The translations under genes were made by a program, and so were the position numbers. DNA of 64,000 bases, taken from Argopecten irradians (lineage: Eukaryota > Mollusca > Bivalvia > Pectinida > Pectinidae). The DNA is taken from assembly GCF_041381155.1 (NCBI RefSeq), contig NC_091134.1, positions 59,241,467-59,305,466 of the forward strand, read 5' to 3'. The notes under the pieces are model-generated. The model was not told the DNA's origin. It saw only the letters and a list, made by a program, of their open reading frames with translations, and ran no database searches. The stretch's first letter is position 1. Each line of letters starts with the position of its first letter. Below, piece after piece: positions 24,522-36,900 of this stretch.

Positions 24522-26865
24522 TATGTACATTTTGGTATCTTGGGGTAAAATACATGAATTGTTAAAATTTCAGTTATGAATTGTACATGTGAATTAATTT
24601 AAAACTTTATTGCAAGTGTTAATTTGATAAAATCATTCTGAACATTTTTCATCTTTGGTATGTAAAACTTTAATCACAAAACTTTGTTGTATAGGCAAAG
24701 TTGGATAAAGAATTATACTTCTATTTGTTCGGTTCTATTGAATCTATTTCTTTTAGTTCTTGCTTCATTTTGTTAAGCATATGATTTGTTTTTGTTGAAC
24801 ATTAATGTCTGTCACTAAAAATGTTACCTTAAAGTTTTGAGTCTGTTACACTATTCAATGGTGTACTTGTATTACTACAAAAAGCAATTCTGTAAGTGTT
24901 ATTTATATTCTGCGAGAAAAATGAATAATTCTGCTATATTAATACGACGCAGAAAGTTAGACATCTTTATTCTGTTATTTCATGAATGTTTTCTTTCTAG
25001 ACTCTTAATTTGACTAATTTTTATTTTCATTGAACTTTGACTTGAGGAATTATCTTTATATTTCTAGGTTAGGCACAAAGAAATGTTTTGAGTCTTTAAT
25101 GTCTAAGTTAACAACTAAAAGAAAGATTAATTGACAGATTACTATACTGAATATGTAAAATGAAAAGACATTTCTCTGGTTTTATTTCATTTTATTGTTA
25201 TTAATCCTGGCTACTGTCATGATATAAATTAATAGTTATATATTAATTTGTTAATTGATAAAACAGTAATTTCAAAGTGGAAGTATATTTGCTAAATTCA
25301 TAAATGTGCAATTTTAGTCTCAATTAAAGCACGCAACAGTTTGATAGAAAGTGCCATGACAGATGTTATAGGCTTGTGTGCATGACTGAATGGTGTACTT
25401 GTTTTAAAAGAAGCAATTTCTCATTTTATTTAGAATATTTTAATTTATTTTAATTCTGTTGACCCATAGTGATGGATGGATTACAAATAAAACATTAAAT
25501 TAAATAATTGGATTTTTGCTCTTTCCACAACAGCATAAGTTCCTAATAGCATGACTGTATAGACATCTAGAAGGAAATGTCAAAATACCTGTACCATATT
25601 TGCCGTAATTAGTGCACAGGGTGTTTAAAAAGTTGTAACATAAGGGGAGTTCAATAGGAAACTAAAATATATTAAAGTTGTGGATGAAAAACTCTTTTCA
25701 GACATCAACCATATAATAACTCTTTCCGTATTCATGGCACATTAATCTGTCACAGTAAAAATGCATATGCATTCTTTCCTTTGAGATACATTATTATGTC
25801 TACATGTGAAAGTTAATAGACATGCTTATAACATGAATTTCATGTAAAATTATATGGGATACAACAACAGATGTTAATATCACAAAGTTATATAACATTT
25901 AATCCATGTAATTGAGGCATTAAAAAGCTTCAACATTTTCAATAGTGGGGAGTGACACTAATTATAGTAAATATGGTATATATTAACTTAAGATTATCAG
26001 GATTACAAAACCTGATAATGTTCACTTAATCAGATGCAAATATATAATGTTTTTAGCATTGAATCTGTAAAGAGTCCGTTGAACACATTTAACAAGAATT
26101 AATAAGCCATGTTCATTGATATGTACATGTATTATGTTATCGCTGAATCGCTGTGATCGGATCGCTGTAAGCTAGTTCTAGCTTGTGAATTAAGATCCAT
26201 CGTGGTCATTTAATTACTGGTTACAGTTTCAACTGTCACTTCACTTCCGGTTACGCATAGCATTAAAAACACAAACTGTACAGTCTATTTACACAAGTAC
26301 TGGTAGCATTTATATATTTTGACTTGCATGGTTCCATGCCAAACGTAATTTAATTGTCAATCTCCTCAATCTTAAGAACATATTCACAGTTCTCATTCAC
26401 TATAAAAATTTTGTAGTTTGAGACGGCTTTCAGTCGCCCCTGTAGTTCATATATACAACATTACACATAGTTCATGCTTGGTTTAAATAATGTCACTTAA
26501 CATATTAAAAGGGGATGCAGTAATCCCCAGATTATTCGTGCTGAATTAATTGTTGCAGAGCTGTGGCGGGACAAATTACCCCAGACAGCAGATACAACCA
26601 GTTCGTCATATTCAGCGTGGTATCACGTATGGTGGTATAAGTTGGTCTGGTAGTATTTGGAGTTTAATTTGACAGCTATTGAATGTTGCAGAGTTGTGAC
26701 GGGACAAATTACCCCAGACAGTTATATTAGATCATACTAAATATCATCTGCAATTTAGTCTCAAAATTAATTTGACGAGTGGTCCTTGGCTTTCCTTCAC
26801 CACATCGTTCACCTCCTATTTGGTTAGGAACTTATCATTAACTGCTGGGGTTATTTTAGCCTTAA

Positions 26866-27155
26866 CTAATCCTGGCAGTAAATAAGATGATCCTGACATG
26901 GCCCCGACAAATTATTTTTCGCGTCAATCAATAATCCAAGATGGCCGCCACAGCAGCCATTTTGAAAACACATTTTGAACTTCGAACTAGTGCGATTTGG
27001 CTGAAATTTGCTTGATATGACCCAGATATGCTTTTGAAAAGTGTTTCGGGTTGATCCCAAATTGGAGATGGCCATCATGACACCATATCTAATTAATTTC
27101 CTTTACGACAGTTTTCAAGGTGGTCAGATGACCGTTAAGGCCCTTGGGCATCTTG
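26866..27155 (+). repeat. Interspersed repeat family D, copy 1
   Basis: This shares long stretches with 52329-52770 in opposite orientation, for example GGTTGATCCCAAAT(T/C)G, CATCATGACACCATATC and CAGATGACCGTTAA, each with few differences. Like that copy it contains ATGGCCGCC / CAGCCAT blocks and a GAAATTTGC(T/A)TGATATGA segment. No coding capacity is seen. Confidence 0.6.
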
Positions 27156-27254
27156 TCGTGAACGCGTGTATCATGTACTGGGCACGCAGTTTGCATATGT
27201 GCATTCCTTTTAAAGATCCTGTCTTTGCCTAAGAATGTCGATGAAAATACACAA

Positions 27255-28030
27255 TTAATATGATTTCATGAAATATGCTGTCAAACTGGATACAACAACT
27301 GCAATAAACACTGTGTAAGCCATCAGAAACACTAGTGCTCCTCCCCGACCGTTATTTGTGAAGAAAGTTGTCACCTCACCTCCTCCTAGAAATGTATGAC
27401 CGATCCATCCGAGCTCCTAACCTGCCTAGACAGCTGTTCCACGTTGAGACCTGAAGTTGTGGCCTGGCCAATACTTCGGTTAACCTCTGCCTCCAAATCC
27501 CTGGCATTGCTGCAGTAGGACAACAAATGGACGCAGAATTTTTTGGCGAATTTGACACAATCATTTAGAATCACGTCATATCTTTGCGGTGCTGCTTTCA
27601 ATGCTGCAAACTCAAAAGCTTTGAGATTCACATCCGTTTACCTCACAATAAAATGTGATTTGGCGATTTTATGGACAATATTATCAAACAAGGGTGTTTC
27701 ATTAGTGATTTTGTATGTCCCCTGTTCTTCATTTCGCAGCTCTATCTCACTCACCATCAGTAGACCAGGGATGTCAAATGGGTCTTTAGACAGCATGTCC
27801 GCTAATGGTTTTCCTGCAACTTTATTTGCTGCACATAAAACAAACGCATGCCAGCCTTTGTTAACACATATAAAAACATCAAAGTCCGTTTTGATCCCGT
27901 CTTCGAGAATGGCCTTCATTTTGGATGCGTTATTACTCTGGTATGCTTCCAAGATTTCTTGATCGAATTCCGACACATTATTGACATAGTATCGCATCGG
28001 ATCATAGCTCCGTAACACCTGGGTGACCAT
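27255..28030 (-). pseudogene. Broken paralogue of the adjacent tail-anchored LRAT-like gene
   Basis: This intronless copy aligns over its whole length with the intact gene at 28712-29494, starting from a matching ATG (28030) before TQVLRSYDPMRYY. Two lesions break it. A TAA stop at 27636-27638 stands where the intact gene has a Tyr codon (before T-D-V-N). A one-base deletion near 27413, in the RSS-GW region, shifts the frame. Past the shift the similarity resumes (TFLGGGEVTTFF) and runs to a hydrophobic C-terminus and a stop at 27255. The His (KGWHAF) and Cys (NDCVKFAKKFC) motifs are kept. An in-frame ATG also exists at 28069. Sequencing error could explain one lesion, less easily both. Confidence 0.8.
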
Positions 28031-28711
28031 TGAGAACGATAGTGAATTTCTCTCCCACGATTTATACATGTCAAAGCCGAAAATGAGATATGTATGACGT
28101 GTATATCAGACTTTGTTAGGACCAATGAGTATCTATTTATAGAACCATGTAATTCCGTAAAACGATGCATTGGGAGAGCAATGGTATGTTATTACACGCG
28201 TACATGTCTGTTGAACTGCACATGCATGTGTGTAGATGTCGACAGACGCGTAACGATCAAACTTAGAGTGGGATTTCCAGCAGACTTGAAAGCCATGCTC
28301 ATTATTTATCCATTATGCATAAAACTACATAATTTCGTGACTGCATGATGATTAGATATATACATATGTTTTCGATAGTATAGAAATGGTACAAATCTGT
28401 ACAGAATTCACCGGCTGTGCTATTTTGAAAGTTGTTTAATATGTCAAAGAAAACATTATCAAACCGTGAAATACATTTTAAAAATAACGTCATTTTATTT
28501 CATTTAAATCCAAAAATACATTTTGTGAATGATATGTCAATAAATTAATCGCTAGCCCTCTTTCACATACGCAAATGTTTTGAAAAAGTAAATCAATGTA
28601 TTGACATCCTTGAAATGAGATTGATTTCTATCGGATCGATAATTACGCTTGGAACGCTCTGATTTCATTTTATTCAAAATCCCAAGGAAGCCAACATCAA
28701 AGCATATGTTT

Positions 28712-29494
28712 TTATTTCATGAAATAGAATGTCATACTAGACACAATAACTGCAACAAACGCTGTATAAATCATCAGAAACACTAGACCAGGCGTAGTTC
28801 CCTGTCCAGTGCTGGCGAAAAAGGTGGTCACCTCACCTCCTCCTAGAAAGGTGTTCGCTATCCATCCCGAGCTCCTGATCCGCCTAGAAAGCTGTTCTAC
28901 ACTGAGTCCTGAGGCAGTTGCCTTGGCGATACGGGTATGCACATCTTCCTCTAAATTCCTGAAGTTGCTACAGTAAGCCAACATTTGGACGCAGAACTCT
29001 TTGGCAAATTCAACACAGTCGTTCAGTATCACGTCATATCTGTGAGGTGCTGCTCTTAATGCTGCAAACTCAAAAGCCTTGATATTCACGTCGGTATATT
29101 TCCCGATGTAATACGACTTCGTAATCTTATTGACAGTATTTTTAAACAAATCCATTTTATTGCGGATTTTGTATGTCCCAAGTTCCTCGTTTTCGAAACA
29201 CAACTCTATCTCACTCACCATCAGTAGACCAGGGATGTCAAATGGGTTTTCAGACAACATGTCCGCAAACGGTTCCCCTTCAACCTTGTTGGCTGCACAT
29301 AAAACAAATGCATGCCAGCCTTTGTTTACACATATAAAAACATCGAAGTCCGTCTTGAACCCGTCTTCGAGGATGGTCTTGATTTTCGCCGAGTCTTTAT
29401 CCCTGTATGCTTTCACAATCGCTGGATTGAATTCTGAGACATTATTAACGTAATATCGCATTGGATCGTAGCTCCGTAAAACCTGGGCGGCCAT
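28712..29494 (-). CDS. Unrecognised intronless tail-anchored protein with LRAT/NlpC-like His...Cys motifs
   Basis: A single open frame gives 260 residues from the ATG at 29494 (MAAQVLRSYD); the frame also extends three codons upstream, but without ATG. I do not recognise the family with certainty. The segment KTDFDVFICVNKGWHAF carries a His near residue 61, and YDVILNDCVEFAKEFC carries a Cys near residue 160. This order (His, then a Cys in an N-x-C-x-x-F context about 100 residues later) is like permuted papain-fold proteins such as LRAT, PLAAT or PPPDE/DeSI. A 20-residue hydrophobic segment (about 236-257) ends just before the C-terminus, so the protein is probably tail-anchored, as LRAT-type proteins often are. 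The intact frame beside a mutated tandem copy suggests it is under selection. The lack of introns may mean origin by retroposition. Confidence 0.65.
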   Translation of the reverse strand: MAAQVLRSYDPMRYYVNNVSEFNPAIVKAYRDKDSAKIKTILEDGFKTDFDVFICVNKGWHAFVLCAANKVEGEPFADMLSENPFDIPGLLMVSEIELCFENEELGTYKIRNKMDLFKNTVNKITKSYYIGKYTDVNIKAFEFAALRAAPHRYDVILNDCVEFAKEFCVQMLAYCSNFRNLEEDVHTRIAKATASGLSVEQLSRRIRSSGWIANTFLGGGEVTTFFASTGQGTTPGLVFLMIYTAFVAVIVSSMTFYFMK

Positions 29495-29977
29495 GAGGCA
29501 CACTTCTAGCTTACTTTGTATATGGTAGCTATGTAGTGGGTAAATTTTTGATGATAGTCTGGTCGCACATGTATTTTACATCCTGTTTTCCAGGTAACAC
29601 AGTGTGTAATCATAGTACTCATGCAATCAGTCTAAAAATAATTCTATTGGACACCACAATCAATGTGATTGTATATACGATTGTAATTGTATACGGGTAT
29701 TTAAATACATATAATTCAATGCACATATGCAAGTCTTTTTTTAATAGAAGTCTTACAAAAGAACGAATCTTTTTTTAAACGTCAAATCATTTTTGGATTT
29801 TTCTAGATTATATTTCTCAATACATGTATATGGAAGGAACTACGACTTCCTTTGTGTTGAAGACACGGGTGAATTTCAATGCCATAGAGACCTTTTACCT
29901 TCGGATGTGATTATTCGTATACAAATGTATTCGATAATTGGTGGATTTACAACCATGAAAGTCGACTGATCATTTTT
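29495..29977. other. Upstream region of the intronless gene
   Basis: AT-rich sequence between the start of the minus-strand gene and the Helitron-like element. No gene, hairpin or clear promoter motif was found. Confidence 0.4.
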
Positions 29978-31968
29978 AGCTCACCTGGCCCGTCGTCCGT
30001 CCGTCAACATTTCCTTTAAATCGCTACTAGTCATAGAGTTCTGGATGGATTTTAACCAAATTTGGCCAGAAACATCCTTGGGGGAAGGGGAACGGAACTT
30101 GTATAAATTTTGGCTCTGACTCCCCCGGGGGCAGGAGGGGCGGGGCCTAATAGGGGTAATAGAGGTAAAACATATAAATCGCTACTTGTCCTAGAGTTCT
30201 GCGTGGATTGTAACCAAATTTGGCCAGAAACATCCTTGGGGGAAGGGGAACAGAACTTGTATAAATTTTGGCTCTGACCCCCGGGGGCAAGAGGGGTGGG
30301 GCCCAATAGGGGAAATAGAGGTAAATCCTTTAAATCGCTACTTGTCCTAGAGTTCTGCATGGATTGTAACCAAATTTGGCCACAAACATCCTTGACAGAA
30401 GGGGAACAGAACATGTATAAATTTTGGCGTTGACCCCCCGTGGGCAGGAGGGGCGGGGCCCAATAGGGGTAATAGAGGTAAATCCTATAAATTGCTACTT
30501 GTCCTAGAGTTCTGCATGGATTGTAACCAAATTTGGCCAGAAACATCCTTGGGGAAGGGGAACAGAACAAGTATAAATTTTGGCTCTGACCCCCCGGGAG
30601 CAGGAGGGGCGGGGCCCAATAGGGGTAATAGAGGTAAATCCTATAAATTGCTACTTGTCCTAGAGTTCTGCATGGATTGTAACCAAATTTGGCCAGAAAC
30701 ATCCTTGGGGAAAGGGGAACAGAACTTGTATAAATTTTGGCTCTGACCCCCGGGGGCAAGAGGGGTGGGGCCCAATAGGGGAAATAGAGGTAAATCCTTT
30801 AAATCGCTACTTGTCCTAGAGTTCTGCATGGATTGTAACCAAATTTGGCCACAAACATCCTTGACAGAAGGGGAACAGAACATGTATAAATTTTGGCGTT
30901 GACCCCCCGTGGGCAGGAGGGGCGGGGCCCAATAGGGGTAATAGAGGTAAATCCTATAAATTGCTACTTGTCCTAGAGTTCTGCATGGATTGTAACCAAA
31001 TTTGGCCAGAAACATCCTTGGGGAAGGGGAACAGAACAAGTATAAATTTTGGCTCTGACCCCCCGGGGGCAGGAGGGGCGGGGCCCAATAGGGGAAATAG
31101 AGGTAAATCCTATAAATTGCTACTTGTCCTAGAGTTCTGCATGGATTGTAACCAAATTTGGCCAGAAACATCCTTGGGGAAAGGGGAACAGAACTTGTAT
31201 AAATTTTGGCTCAGACCCCCCGGGGGCAGGAAGGGCGGGGCCCAATAAGGGAAATAGAGGTAAATCCTAAAAATTGCTACTTGTTCTAGAGTTCTGCCTG
31301 GATTGTAATCAAATTTGGCCAAAAACATCCTTGGGGTTAACAGAATTCGTATAAATTTTGGCTCAGACCCCCCGGGGGCAGGAGGGGCGGGGGGTAATAG
31401 AGGTAAATCCTAAAAATCGCTACTTGTCCTAGAGTTCTGCATGGATTTGTAACCAAATTTGGCGAGAAACATCGTTGTGGGAAGGGGAACAGAACTTGTA
31501 TAAATTATGGCTCAGACCCCCCCGGGGGCAGGAAGGGCGGGGCCCAATAAGGGAAATAGAGGTAAATCCTAAAAATTGCTACTTGTTCTAGAGTTCTGCC
31601 TGGATTGTAATCAAATTTGGCCAAAAACATCCTTGGGGTTAACAGAATTCGTATAAATTTTGGCTCAGACCCCCCGGGGGCAGGAAGGGCGGGGCCCAAT
31701 AAGGGAAATAGAGGTAAATCCTAAAAATTGCTACTTGTTCTAGAGTTCTGCATGGATTGTAACCAAATTTGGCCAAAAACATCCTTGGGGTTAACAGAAT
31801 TCGTATAAATTTTGGCTTTGACCCCCTGGAGCAGAAAGAGTGGGGCCCAATAGGGGAATTAGAAGTAAATATCCAAATTCCTTCAGAAAAGAAACAATGA
31901 ACTTATATTCAGAACATTACTTGGCATTACAAACCAGGTGAGCGATACAGGCCCTCTGGGCCTCTTGT
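29978..31968 (-). mobile_element. Helitron-like (Pearl-like) element, family A, copy 3, reversed
   Basis: In reverse orientation it shows the same 5' end as copies 1 and 2 (31968 reading ACAAGAGGCCCAGAGGGCC, then GCTCACCTGG) and about twelve ~157-bp units. At the 3' end (29978) only one arm of the terminal hairpin is left: AGCTCACCTGGCCCG runs straight into the CGTCCGTCCGTC repeat. A three-unit block containing the variant CATCCTTGACAGAAGGGG is repeated ~474 bp apart (near 30388 and 30862). A variant unit with TAAGGGAAATAG and TTGTTCTAGAG occurs three times between 31240 and 31745. Long frames across it are repeat artefacts. Confidence 0.65.
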
Positions 31969-33929
31969 TTTTTCACTTGAACGGTTTTACTGCGTAATTG
32001 ACAAGCTAAAGTTATGAAAAGTTTCCATTGCACGTACGCACGATTCATGGTTATATCTTTGGAGTTCACTTAAAATAACGACGTTTGTATAAGGAATTCT
32101 TAATTATAGTATTATGTACATGTCTGTTGTTATTTCTGAAAATGTTGCAGATGACTCTTCTCGAAATGACCATGGTTCATTATTTTTTTCTTTTATCTTT
32201 ATTAATGTTTTCGTTTAGTCGCTTCTTGAAATCATACATCACCGGCGAATCCTCCAGATCCGTTAAATAGTGCAGTTCAATTTCAAAACATCCAAAACCC
32301 AGAACAAGATTATAAAGAAGAAAACAACACCAATCATAGATAGATATTATTTTCTCTCATACCTACGGGTGTATTACTGGCTGGTCTCGTGCAATAAACT
32401 AATGCCGCCTGAGGAAGTATTGCATGGTTACCCGTCAAAAAAAATTAATATAATGTATTTTCTCGGATAAGTTGTAACATTTCCCCCAGAATTAGACTGG
32501 GTTTGCTATGCAAACAACGGATAGGGTGGAAAATATGCAATGTATGGAAAATTGACCTGCAGTCGCATTTTTTTCCGAACTGATTTCAAAATGGTGGAAT
32601 ATCATAATTGAAAAATTGCAATGAAATGTCGAGGTACGATCTTTCATAGGTGGATTTGAAAGATAGGAATATTCTACCCTCTGGATCACAAAATGTTGTA
32701 AAACCCTCGACAAGCCTCGAGGTTTACAACATTTTGTGACATCGGGTAGAATATCCCTATCCTCCATATCCACATATGAGAGTCATATAGTATTAAATCT
32801 TTTTAACAATCCCTAAAGCACTTTTACGTACAATTTATATTTCATTAATTCTAACTATCAGTCATCACCTTTAATGGTATGTTATCTTCTATCCATGTAT
32901 CCATTATACCTCCAATACACTCCTCAAAAGAGGAACATTTTTAGCTGAAGAGAGCCAAATGAAAGGAACAGCTCTAATGATATGGTATTACAGCGTCAGA
33001 CACCAGTCACCCTTGCTGTATAATAAACTAGCACGGCCACCTGGGATATGATGTTACACGGTCTGTTATCTGTCGGCCACTGATGTGACGGTGGGATACT
33101 GTATCTCTGATAACAAGACAGGGGACCGGTAAAGATCTAGGAAGCACACAGCAGGCTCACCTTGAGGTAGGAAGCGTGTGACCTTGAGGTATATTTGAAA
33201 TTGTTTCTAACGTTGTTGTATAAGTCTGACAAATTTTCCTGACTGATCCACAGTGTGTATATGATGTCATCAAAACCGTAGGTGTAGTGAAGATATATCA
33301 TTAAGTACTGATTGTTTTATCTGACGTATAAACAAACGTACCCGACGTGACCAAACCTTATACTTACGATAAGGGCTTGTGTGAAACGTCTCAAGTGTTC
33401 AGATTTCTTTACATGAGTGAGGTCAGAAATACTACGAAATCAACATTAGATAGATAACATCGTTCAGAATATTGGTTGCACATGATAAAATCGTTATGTG
33501 TCAAATTGTAAGCACAATAAGCTATATGTATTGCTATGACTTCTGATGTATTCAAGTTTTCTTATTCAAGTTTTCTATCACACTCAACTTACCGGTTCTG
33601 ATTTTTCACAACATACAACAGTGGACGACTAGATTGTACTTGCTATAATCTACACTCCAATCATAGGCGTTTAGAACGCTGGTAAGTCAAAGGCCACTAT
33701 AGACGACTGGACTTTGCCTAAAGTGTGTCTGGCTTTTCAGCTTGTTAAATACCTATGCTAAAAAACGACAATATTTGGATTAATTGTAATATAGTCAATA
33801 TAATTATCTGCTAGGTCTAGTTACGAAAGAATCGTCACATTACTGACTACGTGAGACTTTTGATGTTTTTCGTCTTCCCCATGCATATCTTTCGAGAAAA
33901 GTATACCTTAATTTGATTCCTTCTTGTAG
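31969..33929. other. Intergenic region upstream of the PhyH-family gene
   Basis: No convincing reading frame. The main structure is the long imperfect hairpin at 32646-32776. The first PhyH coding exon follows an acceptor at 33929, so a non-coding first exon probably lies here or further left; it was not located. Confidence 0.45.
32646..32776. repeat. Long imperfect inverted repeat (~60-bp arms, 6-base loop)
   Basis: The left arm (AGGTGGATTTGAAAGATAGG...ACAAAATGTTGTAAAACCCTCGA) pairs with the right arm (TCGAGGTTTACAACATTTTGTGAC...CCTATCCTCCATATCCACAT) around the loop CAAGCC. Pairing is near perfect close to the loop and has a few mismatches further out. It may be a foldback/MITE core or a recently duplicated inverted segment. 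No coding function is seen. Confidence 0.7.
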
Positions 33930-33960
33930 ATTAGAACGTCTTCCTTACTCCCTGGTGTCC

Positions 33961-36900
33961 ATGGCGACTAATCCACCTCGAATTGTAGAGTTGGGAACAC
34001 GTGTTGTAACCTTTCCATCACCCCAACTCCAGGAGCTACAAGACTCAAACCATCTCCTCGGAAATACACAGGCATTGCGAAACCAGCTTCAGGAGCAAGG
34101 GTAAGTCTACTATACACGTACATATACTTAGAATACAATGACATCTGATTGATAAAACAAATGATTAAGGTAAGATTGTATATATACAAATGTATAACCA
34201 TTTGTTGAGAAAGTTATGTGATTATTTTATTCTACTGATATTGCAGATAAGGTTTCCCATTCTGTGTTTGATGATTCTGTCAAAATTTACGACATGGCTG
34301 ATGTAAAATGTGTTGTAAATGTTAATAAGTAGGCCTACAGTTGGTTAATAAACAACATTAGCTTGTAGAATTCTCGTTTCCAGGTACTTGTTTATCCGAG
34401 GGTTTCATGACAGAATGGAGGTTCTCGAAGCTCGAGAGGCAGTGATACGTCACGTAGTCTCTGGGGGCGATGGAAAGATCATTGAACCAGCAACACAAGG
34501 AGTATTGGATTCAAGGTGTGGTATCGGGTGCATACCCTTTATGGAGGTAAGTATGATGGACACCCTGGCCGGATTAATTAACGAATTAAATCTTACCTTA
34601 GTTAAAAAAGAAAAGGGCTCTTGAAAAACCAAATAAACAAATCTTTTTAATTATTCTATCACATCTTTATAGGGCCGCAATGACATCACACATTCACAAG
34701 AAGTTTCTCGTGTCCTTGAGGGACCAAGACGTAAGTACAATTATTGATATCTATTGTATATCTAAAGAGACAATTGATTCTGCAAATACGTGCTTATAAT
34801 GTATTCTGTCATAATCATTTTTATAGTTGATATTAAAATCAATTATTGTTGCATTTATAAATATGTGTACAGTTGAACTTTGGTTTAATGATTGTCAACA
34901 CTATGAAGATTTCTGTATTGACAATATGTGTTCCTATGTGTTGTTACCTTTTTCCACGCGATCGTTAAATGCTACGTGTGTTGGTGCAATATTTGGTTGT
35001 TTTGATAACTCTCAAAGAGCATTTCAAAATCCATTTTTTAAATAGTGGATCTAAAATTAAACCAATCAGAAGCATTTGTTATGTTTCCATACAATCTAAT
35101 TGTGTTTCCATAGTAACCGTTATTAAGTCATGTGGTGTGTGAAATAATAGGCATTCATGTGTTGCATCACTTCATTAAAGAATATCAAATAACGAGTAAC
35201 TTTTTTTGCCATTTTACAAAACCCGTGTATAGTGGACCTGATTAGTATAACAACAAAGCTGTTCGATATTTTGTGACATACACACATGGACTCCAACATT
35301 ACTGTGATGTTTAATTGAAAATGTCCCAGTAGATTAGGAGTAGTTGTCCGGACATGTTTTGCGGACAGACGTTAATAGGGGTATGTGTGTAATTCTATGT
35401 CGACCGAAATGGACATTGAACATCGATTTTCGACTTTCATTTTGATTACAACTCCTCTACAATTTACGCCTTTGTGTACTTATGCTGCCTGGTCATTTGA
35501 AGGTGACAGTGTACCCACCGTTCTATTCATCGAAACGTTCCTTGTTGCATAATCACTTGTGTACATTCTTCCAGCAAAAGCATTCTTCAAAGAATTGTTT
35601 GGGACAGACTCTATCACATTTGACTACAAGTGGTTAAGGTAAGTTAGTATTCCAAGACTATGTGTTACATACTAGTACAACGTATTGTGGAGTCATATAC
35701 CGGTCAAATAAAATGTACAATAGTTCACAGTAACTTGGGATACATGTATTTAGAAAATGCTCTCAGATGATATTAGTCTTCCCTTGTCACCACTGTTGAC
35801 GCTGAAGAAACTGTACCATGATGTACACAACGTTTATTGATTGACGAATTGTCTTTTGTGCCTTTACATATCATATATATTATCTTATCCTGTGTCATAC
35901 TGACACATCATGTGCTGTACACTAATAGTAAATTAGGTTTCTGATCTCAAAGTGGAAACTCCTGCAATCCTCTAAATAGTGGATGGGATGAAACAGTGTT
36001 TTAATCTCCGCTGAAGATGACTCTTTTTATAGCTGATAGGGTTAAAAATGATTGTCTACTCTGTAAATCTTTCAATAGGGGGATACATCGTCGCGGATTT
36101 ACTGGGGCGCACGTGGACAATGTGTATATGGGGCGTGGAACCAAGAACTTAGTGACGTTGTGGACACCATTCGGTGACGTCAATGTCGAAATGGGTACAC
36201 TCTGTATGTGCGAAGGGTCACACAAGCTCGCAACGTATGTAATGTGGAAATGTTTGTTTCAAGTTTTCATATAAAACAAAAATTAAGTTTGGTGGCGAAG
36301 CTTCTTCCATTGCAATGTCCATGGTATCCCTTTGTCAAAAAGCGGTGCAGTGCACTAGGTTCCTCGAGATATTTAAACTATTTTACGAATACAGTGATTT
36401 TTCAATCGCCCAATATCAATGTTAAATCAACCACAGCTGTACTACATACCTCTGTTTGACGTGATATCTAACAATGTTGACTTTTTATACTTCCTTGTCA
36501 AAATTAAATCACTAAATAATTTTAAATAAAGATGAGTCAAGCGAATGTTAACATCTAGAAGGACAGTCGAATGTATATACATTTTGATTATAATCTTTTG
36601 CAGCTTTAAACGTTTCCAGGAAACGTATGGCGACTTGGACATCGAAGCAGTCAATCTAAAAGGTACCAAAACTAGAACCGTCGTCAGACTTATACACCTG
36701 CTGCACAAATTTAGTTATAACTCCATTAATAGTGGACATTGTAGAATCCTATATAGTTTACTCAACTCCCCTTTATGGCAGGGTTCTATGTACCACATTT
36801 TATCAAAATCTGTCAAGAAGTTTAGGAGGAGTTCGTAGAATTGCTATAAATTTTAACCTGGACACAACCATTACATTCAAATATATCTTTTCTTCGATAG

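Larger units (their letters stand above)
23343..27254. other. DHDDS 3' UTR and intergenic region
   Basis: There are no convincing coding frames. The region contains the pogo-like element (23515-24521), a long AT-rich stretch with a candidate AATAAA near 25485, a 35-bp direct repeat (TTGCAGAG...ACCCCAGACAG, near 26553 and 26692), and a family-D repeat fragment (26866-27155). The true polyadenylation site of DHDDS cannot be fixed. Confidence 0.5.

Noticed and set aside
27543-27962. 139-codon plus-strand frame
   Set aside because: Antisense to the pseudogene at 27255-28030, which has a recognisable paralogue.
29130-29453. 107-codon plus-strand frame
   Set aside because: Antisense shadow of the intact intronless gene.
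30052-31328. 235- and 176-codon frames on the minus strand
   Set aside because: Same repeat family in reverse orientation; no independent coding evidence.
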